Origin: Aurifilum marmelostoma
Lineage: Eukaryota > Ascomycota > Sordariomycetes > Diaporthales > Cryphonectriaceae
Reading direction: 5' to 3'
DNA: 64,000 nucleotides
Assembly: GCA_027559495.1 (NCBI GenBank)
Contig: JAMXSV010000007.1
Location: 1,349,882-1,413,881 of the forward strand
Shown: positions 57,072 through 64,000 of the stretch, one piece after another
Layout of the letters: each line of letters starts with the position of its first letter
How positions within the stretch are numbered: position 1 is the stretch's first letter
The notes under the pieces: model-generated
The model's database searches: none
What the model was told of the DNA's origin: nothing
Seen by the model: the letters and a program-made list of their open reading frames with translations, nothing else
Made by a program: the position numbers and the translations under genes

Positions 57072-58800
57072 CTTGGATATGAGTTACTGGAAACAACAAA
57101 GAGGGAGGAGGGCTTGATGGAAGGTAGTCGTTGTTGTCGTTGTTGCTGTCTCCGATGAGATTTGGAGAGGGAAGTTTTATATATACTGTGGTATGGGGTA
57201 TATATTCTGGGTATGCACACGGAAGTACAGTACGTAGTATGCACTATGGTCCAAATCGGGCGAATGTGCGATACTTGTAGTGACCCGACCAAGGCGAAGA
57301 GGGGCAAAAGACAGTCGATCTGAAAACATGCTGGATTTAAATATGGATCTCTTTACACACAACCCCCCCCCCCCTTCATTCCGCTCTCGGACAGAGGAAA
57401 GTAAGAGGGGGAAAAAAAGAAAATACTCCACCCAAGAAGTATTCCACAGCATCAAGAAAGATCTCCAAATTTGACCCGAGAGGAAGGGGGAAAAAAACTG
57501 GATTTGCTTAACAAGGTGGCGATCTAGAGAGCGGAACGGCGCCGATTCGGCATCTCGCGGGTTCGCGGTGTTTGTGGAAAGCGGGCTGCGCGGCCAGCCT
57601 GCGGAGACCGGACCCGTTTTGAATATAATCCATTACATGTTACTATGTATGTTTGTATGAGGAACAGTGTAGAGTGAGTACATGGTGCAGCAGCTACTGC
57701 TGCGAGGTGTTGGAAATACAAGTATATATATACTACCAGTCGGGCCGGGGGCAATATACCTAGGATTGGGTATGTTTTGGAAGAAGCAGGCCATGAATGC
57801 AAATGTATCCTTTTACCTACCGAACGAATTATTACCAGAACGTTCCTATCACTCCCAAAATACACAGCTCGACATGCTGACAACGTGTAATGCCCCTGAA
57901 CTCTCAGCCTAAAGCATCTCCATTCACCGTGGGCGGCAAACACAGTTTCACCGCTCCTGGTCGCAAGAAACCCTTAATAAATGAGACACTCAAGCCTGAC
58001 CTGGCGTTGCTACCACCGACAGTTTTAAGACAAGGCTGTATGTGTGATTTCTGCGGAATTAACAAAATCTTTAAGACCAAAGATCAATTTGTATATCCTA
58101 TAATAAGTCGTATGGTAGACTCTGGGACAGGGAAGTGTACCTGGGACTCTATATACTTACAAGACTGCCCATTTTGGACTTTCTACAGACGTATTAGAGT
58201 CACTGTCTTGCCTTGTGCGCTGAGGCCAGGCGCCCATCCTCACGCATATCCCAATGCATTTCGTTTACCATATCAACAATGATGGAGAAGAATCTCTTCT
58301 TTTCCTTGACATACTATTTTGACCTCTTTAGCAGGTTCTTGAAGGCAGATTTGCCACCGTATCCTTGTGTATTATTGATTCCCTCTGCCATTGCTATCGT
58401 AAAAAAGATGCCAGAAGTTTATCAAGTTGGTCCGAGGTTCCCCCATCGCGTATCTGGAGTTGATGTTGGGACAGTCTCGACAGCTTCATGAACGTCTTTG
58501 TCGGGACTGTCGCCAGTATTGGCGTCCCCGAAGTTGATTCGCATCAGGTCAATCGATATATGCCGAGGGTTGGTAACTGCATTCAAAGACAGCCTACGTA
58601 TTAGACATGATCTTCTTCTCTCTATTTTTGACTTGCTCGCAGAAGTTCAGCCAGAATCGCTGGTGTTGTATGAGTATCTCTCCGCTAGTAGGCACAATGC
58701 TGATGAGAGTCTGACCTTTTTACTTTTGGAGCAGAGCTTGTGCTCGCTTTTGTGTTGGCCCTGGCAGATTACCTAGAGCCTGCATATTATCTAATTATTT
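57072..58800. other. Transition zone between gene-containing DNA and the AT-rich block
   Basis: The left part should hold the lyase promoter, with GTAC words at 57221-57240 and a poly-C tract at 57363-57374. GC falls gradually rightwards. Several short plus-strand frames between 57890 and 58776 could be remains of one gene, but no domain is recognised. Confidence 0.45.
57890..58282 (+). CDS. Doubtful hypothetical frame, Cys-containing, 130 codons
   Basis: The frame has a basic N-terminus and a cysteine-rich centre (GCMCDFCG, later GKCTWDS and a DCPFWTFY segment), reminiscent of short zinc-binding or treble-clef-like segments, but I do not recognise a family. Third positions are mixed. Frames at 58213-58491 and 58498-58776 follow closely on the same strand and could be later parts of a decayed gene. 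It sits at the border of the AT-rich block, where lineage-specific or decaying genes are common. Confidence 0.25.
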   Translation: MPLNSQPKASPFTVGGKHSFTAPGRKKPLINETLKPDLALLPPTVLRQGCMCDFCGINKIFKTKDQFVYPIISRMVDSGTGKCTWDSIYLQDCPFWTFYRRIRVTVLPCALRPGAHPHAYPNAFRLPYQQ

Positions 58801-59303
58801 CCAAGTGTGGTTTTTACAGTGTAGCTGACTTCCCATAGTATGTGCCAAAAAGAAAACAAAACTAAAGGGGGGGGGGGACCGGGAAATAAGTGTGTTAGGG
58901 CTTGGTGAAGAGTTCGTGGGAAGAGTAAGAATATGAATGTGATCTTTTTTGTATATAAGGATAAATCCGAAATTGTTTTCTTGCGTCCCTGTATATTTGC
59001 ATATCGCATTCTTGCTATATAGCATTGCAGGCAGGTTTTGGTTAGATTTCAGCCTCGGTTCAGACTTGTAAATAACTAAAAGTTCTACAAGTCTATACCT
59101 AAAGAACTTTGTTTGTATAATATAGAGTATAGATATAATAATAGATAGTGCTATTTGAAGAAATAATACTTTAACTCTAAATTATAAGTAATAAATTAAA
59201 CCGGATGCGAAACGGTCCTTGGGCACCGTCGACCATTTGTCTTTAACAAAAGAATATAAGACTACAAAATACGAACATAAACATAAGCCAATTTGGTGTG
59301 TGG

Positions 59304-59348
59304 GGTCGAGTGGTGTAGTGGTTATCACGCATTGTTTCATGGCTCGAC
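59304..59348 (+). pseudogene. tRNA-like 5' fragment (A-box and D-arm)
   Basis: The stretch GTGGTGTAGTGGTTATCACG matches the D-arm/A-box region of eukaryotic Asp/Val-type tRNAs. What follows does not make a paired anticodon stem, and no B-box (GGTTCGANTCC-like) is seen in the next 100 bases. It is either a truncated tRNA or the head of a tRNA-derived SINE. Confidence 0.35.
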
Positions 59349-60878
59349 GTTACTTGAAGTAATGAGTGATATGGACAGAATTAGATGCCAGGCTTGACGG
59401 TCTGCTCGGCCGTATTGCCAAACGTCTACAATTAACCCACCATAGTAAGGCGGCCAAGGCTAAGCTCCTACGCTGAGGGGGGTGGGGTAGTATTAACGAA
59501 ACTCACACCTTGGGGCCTGCACTGCATACTACCGCTAAATCCAGCCTCTGAGGCAACATTCCTAAGCATCGCCGAGCGGAAAGCATTTTGCTAAATTCAA
59601 ACTATTTAATTTTAAACATACAGATTCGACCTTCAGCTAGCTTTTATTATTATAATCGTACACAAGATCACGCACAGCAAAAAAGAGTCTTGGATTCTTT
59701 CTAAAGGAATATTATAGAACGGTTTAAAGCATATATACAGTTTCATCAACATATATTCATAAGAATAGAGCAGCATAAGCTCACAACATTGCTGCCCAAG
59801 CAACAATTTTCTAATCTAACTTAATTCGTATCAGTTAAGAACAGCAGATAACAAACATAATCGCATTATAACCACCTGCACTACTGCAGGCGCATAGGAA
59901 TGCCAGCGCTAGCCCACTTACTTCACCATTAGCCGAGCCGCCCTTAAAGCCAACAACCTTGAAATCATTCCACAGAAAACAAAAAGAAAGGAAAGGGGAA
60001 GAAATCTAAAAAACCTTAAGGCTATGCAGAAATCAGTATAGTATTCTTGCCCAATTCAAAGACAACGTAAAAAACTGTTCTTAACAGCAGAGCAGTCATC
60101 GCGACTAACAAATTCCCTCATCCTAATAATTCTAGATTTCGTATTTCTTTCTTTCTTTCTTCCTCCCCCCCCCGAGGGGCTGGGTCCTAGTAGCATAACT
60201 CCTTAAATTCAAGCCATCAAAATTCTGCCTACCGCACAGAAACAAGAAAGTCTTTCAGAAAATAGTCAAACCGACACGAAACCAAGTAGAGCGAGTCGAC
60301 AGCTTGGATTTTCTCGTTAGATATAAATAGAAATACCTCGAATTAGTCGATTTTCTAATAGCATCACATCTCAAAAATTGCGCAAGCATTAACTTCGGAA
60401 TTTGGCCTTAAATTGGGATTTAGGGTTCTCAACCAAGCCTAGACCTCGTCTATAGTTATCTCCATATTAAATAATCAGGAGAATATTATCACTCCATTTT
60501 CTCTAGCAGCTTGAAACAATATATCTACTCTAGCTAATAGGAATAAGAAAGTATATAAAGCCCATAGATTTCTAATACTTAGAAAGAAATATCACTTTTC
60601 GCTCATTTTAGAATACATTGCAATTTATATTAATTTATAATCTATAATACTACTACTAATATACATAATAGCCTAATAGGCTAATAGTAACTATAGTCGA
60701 AGAGCTTATAAGTAGATACTAAATTCCCTTCCGAAAACAAGTTATCTATCTACGCAATTCCAGCTAGTCCGGCAGCTATTTTAGCCATATCAACCATCTT
60801 ATAACTGCTCTAGGCTCCGGTCATAGATCCCACCAAATCCAGAGTATGACCTGAAACAGTTATGCTAGCAGTTGCAGG

Positions 60879-61100
60879 CTAATCTAATTCAGAAGATTCA
60901 CCCAGCCTCCGTCTCTTTCTTAACGGCGAGATAGCGCTCACTAGCCCTCTATAGCTATATAGTTCGGGTTCTAATAATTCATTAGCCACATATGCTATAT
61001 AAGTCATAGCAGACACTGATATCATATTTAAGGATGCCATTTGTAACTCAAACATATTCATCAGCGTAGTTATCCAAGGACATTCCCCATCCAAATTCAT
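60879..61100 (-). pseudogene. Short coding remnant in the RIP-like block
   Basis: A 73-codon open stretch ending in a basic RKRRRLGESS segment. No family recognised. It lies in the same orientation as the larger remnant at 61851-62240 and may derive from the same degraded element. Confidence 0.25.
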
Positions 61101-61850
61101 AACAACATCATAGTTAGCAATCTTTCCGAAACCGGTAGCTATACATATCTCATAATAGCTTATACAGACTTATTAATTAGGATATCCTAGATCTTAGCTG
61201 CTATATAACATACCTTTTGCCGGTCAATAACATCAAGATCAAAACCAGATAGGACACTTTTCGATCTGGCTAAAATCGAAGAACTTTTTCGAGGACTCTT
61301 GCTTAGACCGCCTATATAAGTTTATCTTCCCAAGCTTTGCAACCACAGCTCAATCTGCAGAAAACGAGTTTAAAGGCTATATAGTTTTAGCAGCTATGCA
61401 AATATTACACAACAGATTCTTTACCTTATAAGCATAGATATAAGTAGAATGCCGTAGCTCCTATATAAAGCACAAGTTCTGCAACAACTTAATTCAGGAC
61501 TCTAACGCCGCGCACCTTCGCTTGCCAGTATTTATTGCAGCCAGCACTTCCCATCAATGCTTCAGCACAAGCGATCATAAAAGTCACCCAGCATAAAGAA
61601 GCTTGCTTTATAGAACCAGTCAGAAAGTCCATTATAGACCCTAAGTCTAAACTCAAGCCATATACTTAAGCATTTCTGATCTCCTCTACAAGAGAAGCTT
61701 CATCCACGAATTCAACAACCAGTTCAGTCTTAGGATTAAATGCCCAAAGCAAGTTCTCAACCAGAGTATTAGCCACTTTCTCGTCGTTTTTCTAATCCTA
61801 ATGCATATCAGAAGGCCGCAGCTATCGAGTATAACTAGATACACAATCTA

Positions 61851-62240
61851 TTAGCACGATAAACAAGTATTAGGGTCTAGCATATCGCACCCAAAGTCCA
61901 ACCACCAACCATTCTCCAAACAGGCCTCACAAAAATTGCGAATGCTTTTTTCGAAGGCAGCGTTCAAGTCGTAATATTCGCAGCATAACTTAACCACAGA
62001 GGAACAGCTTATAAAAGTAAATTTAGCAGCCAATACTTTAAGTAGCAAAATGTATATCTCCAGGTCCGCACAATATTCCCCGTCAAAGGCAGAGGACCAT
62101 ATAATGCACTGCCTTAGAAGAGTAGCAATGCTATTCAGCGCTATCTCGCTCCATATGCTAATATCAATAGACATCGCCATAGATTCTCTAGTGCTAGAAA
62201 GAACGAAGAGTGTACAACTTCGAGTAGACTTGCGGCACAT
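61851..62240 (-). pseudogene. Coding remnant, probably of a degraded mobile element
   Basis: A 129-codon open stretch with hydrophobic and Cys/Trp-containing segments (FCEACLENGWWLDFGCDML) that looks protein-like rather than random. Continuing on the minus strand past its stop, similar protein-like text goes on, interrupted by many TAG/TAA codons, as expected when CAG/CAA and TGG codons are hit by C-to-T changes. The parent element family was not identified. Confidence 0.35.
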
Positions 62241-63254
62241 AGAGCTTAGAAAGTAGTTTTAAGAAAGAGGGTAATCGGCAAAGTTTGCTAAATAGCTATT
62301 TCGCGCTTTTTAAGTGATTATCAGAAAGATCTTTTATACCCTACTTAGACAATTCCCTACCTCTCTCATGCTTGCCTAAATGCATCTTTAGTAAGTCAAG
62401 CATAAATACTGCACAAATTCGAGAGAACGCCGGCCTAATTAGTCAAATGCATTACAAATAATATAACAACTCCTTAGCAGCGAGAAACTCTACCCATTAA
62501 TCTCGTCTAGAGTGCCTGCAACTACCTATCAGATTATACCTCAATAAAAAACATAAAGGAGATGCATATGCAGCAAAGACCAGGCGGGCAAGCGATATAT
62601 CCCCTCTTGCTACTCAACTCAAAGCCGCTCACTGCCTAAGAGGTCTCTCCCTTCTAGACTAAGATAAACACCTATTTTGGACAAATACAGTTCGTACATA
62701 CTAAATTAAACAACAATAGCAATAGAAAGTATTAGGAACAGCCATCTTAGTATTATAAAGATAAACATAGTTTCGAAAACTACTAAACTATTCGCATTAT
62801 AGACTTTTATCGAAGCCATTACCTAGCATAGTTAGAATACCAATAAGGTAATTACATAATGCCAGATCCTATACATTAAAGGCCCCAAAAGCACTACAAA
62901 AGCATTCAAGTAATTCTAAAGAGCCGTAATAAGAATCTTAATTCCTCTAACGCAGTCGAGCTAAAATCCAAGCATAGGATTAGAGAAAAAACCTTCCAGC
63001 CGCAAATCCCGCCCTAATGCAACTATAACTTCATTCTTAGCAGCTTACAAATCCCAATACACCTACCATGCACAGGATCATATCTAGCTTTTACCAAGTG
63101 TCTTTATCGCGCAGGGAACTAAGCAAGATTTTCTAAGTACAGTACCAATATAAGCAATAAGTACTTCGGTAAATTTGCTATTAGTAGATCATCACGCTAA
63201 CAAGGTAGTAATTTTGTAGGTATGCTTTCGCAACACTCATAACCCTAGAATTCT

Positions 63255-63355
63255 GTCACAGGCTGAGGCCGTGTATGGGGCTTCGGCAGCCACCGAAGCT
63301 AGGAACGCCACACGACGCGCCACACGACACGCACGCTACGCTATACCCACAGAGT
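63255..63355. mobile_element. GC-rich island with hairpin; possible retroelement terminus
   Basis: This segment is conspicuously G/C-rich against its AT-rich surroundings. It begins TGTCACAGGCTGAG, fitting the TG start of fungal LTRs. It contains a perfect 7-bp stem with a 6-base loop (63280-63299, GCTTCGG...CCGAAGC), followed by repeats of CCACACGAC at 63319-63338. No second copy or matching CA end is visible in the window, so the LTR reading is tentative. Confidence 0.3.
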
Positions 63356-64000
63356 AGCTCTTTAGCTGCTATAGGTAGAAAATTCCTCATCTTTCTTCTA
63401 TTACTCCTTAAGCTAGAATATTTATAGTAATAAACCCCTAATTAGGTGCATACCCCTTAGCTAGACCTTTTATATATATTCTAGCTTCGCTTATCTACTG
63501 CAATAGCGCTACTTAAGCGCAGCAGTTAATAATAAAAGAAGAAGAATAATAGCTACTATTTATAGCAGATAGAGGCCTTAAACTAAACTTATATACTCTC
63601 TTTAAATAACTACGCAAATTATAAGAGAGCTAATTTATTTATACTACTTAGCTTCTTAGAGAGAAGCTAGCAGCTAGCTATACTATCTAAGAAACTCTAA
63701 GCTATTAGTATAAAGAGGCACTATAAGCGCTATTATAATATATTATAATTATTAAAGCTAGATTATATAGAATTAAAGTAAATAAAATATTATATATAAG
63801 TATATAGAAAGCAGCTAGTAAATAAGGCTTATATTCTTATAACTAAGGGAAAAGCCTTAACTATAATAATAATGTAGTGAGCACTGCCGTAACCGGGGTA
63901 TATAGCGAGTATATAAAGGGTTTTATATTAGGCAAGAATAATATTAAAGTGTAATCCAAGGAATACGGAAATAATCTTCGAAGCCTCCTGCAGTGCATTA

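Larger units (their letters stand above)
58801..64000. other. AT-rich, RIP-like block
   Basis: About 5.2 kb dominated by A/T and especially TA steps (CTATA, TATAA, TTATA, GCTATA), densest from about 60.45 kb and again beyond 63.4 kb. There is no intact conserved gene. Such blocks in Pezizomycotina usually result from repeat-induced C-to-T mutation of transposons. Interpretation rests on composition; a RIP index was not computed. Within it are minus-strand coding remnants, a tRNA-like fragment and one small GC-rich island. Confidence 0.75.

Overview
This looks like nuclear DNA of a filamentous ascomycete (Pezizomycotina, probably Sordariomycetes). Genes are widely spaced. They carry short spliceosomal introns with GTRNGT-type donors and CTRAC-like branch points, coding third positions are rich in G/C, and the right end is an AT-rich, TA-saturated block of the kind left by repeat-induced point mutation (RIP). 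The genus assignment is open.

Layout, left to right. A prolyl-4-hydroxylase-like gene runs off the left edge (minus). A Pho80/Clg1-like cyclin follows (minus, 2.7-5.1 kb). Then comes an unusually long gene-poor stretch (5.1-18.0 kb), a single-pass membrane protein of unknown role (minus, 18.0-18.8 kb), a lower-GC stretch, a TMEM14-family small membrane protein (plus, 21.2-21.7 kb), and CTR9 of the Paf1 transcription complex (plus, 22.6-26.5 kb). After a 4.4-kb gap are a SAC7-like RhoGAP (plus, 30.9-33.7 kb), an MFS transporter of the allantoate/nicotinate permease type (plus, 36.8-39.0 kb), the GPI mannosyltransferase GPI10 (minus, 39.2-41.4 kb), ornithine aminotransferase (plus, 42.7-44.6 kb), a 7-kb gap, the autophagy kinase ATG1 (plus, 51.6-54.9 kb), and an isocitrate-lyase/PEP-mutase-family enzyme (minus, 55.9-57.1 kb). 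From about 58.8 kb to the end the DNA is AT-rich, with decayed coding remnants, a tRNA-like fragment and a small GC-rich island that may be a retroelement terminus.

The recognised genes are conserved housekeeping functions: transcription elongation, Rho signalling and wall integrity, GPI-anchor synthesis, arginine catabolism, autophagy and cell-cycle or nutrient signalling. They do not form a pathway or gene cluster, and I see no secondary-metabolite cluster, CRISPR array or complete tRNA.

The most actionable observation is that three of the conserved genes (SAC7-like, ornithine aminotransferase, ATG1) have their reading frame broken by one base, each at a run of cytosines, while the frame on both sides is well conserved. 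Sequence error in homopolymers is the simplest explanation. The long gene-poor gaps, dense in poly-C/G tracts, microsatellites and GTAC-core words, are the other structure the gene list does not explain. I found no convincing undescribed system.
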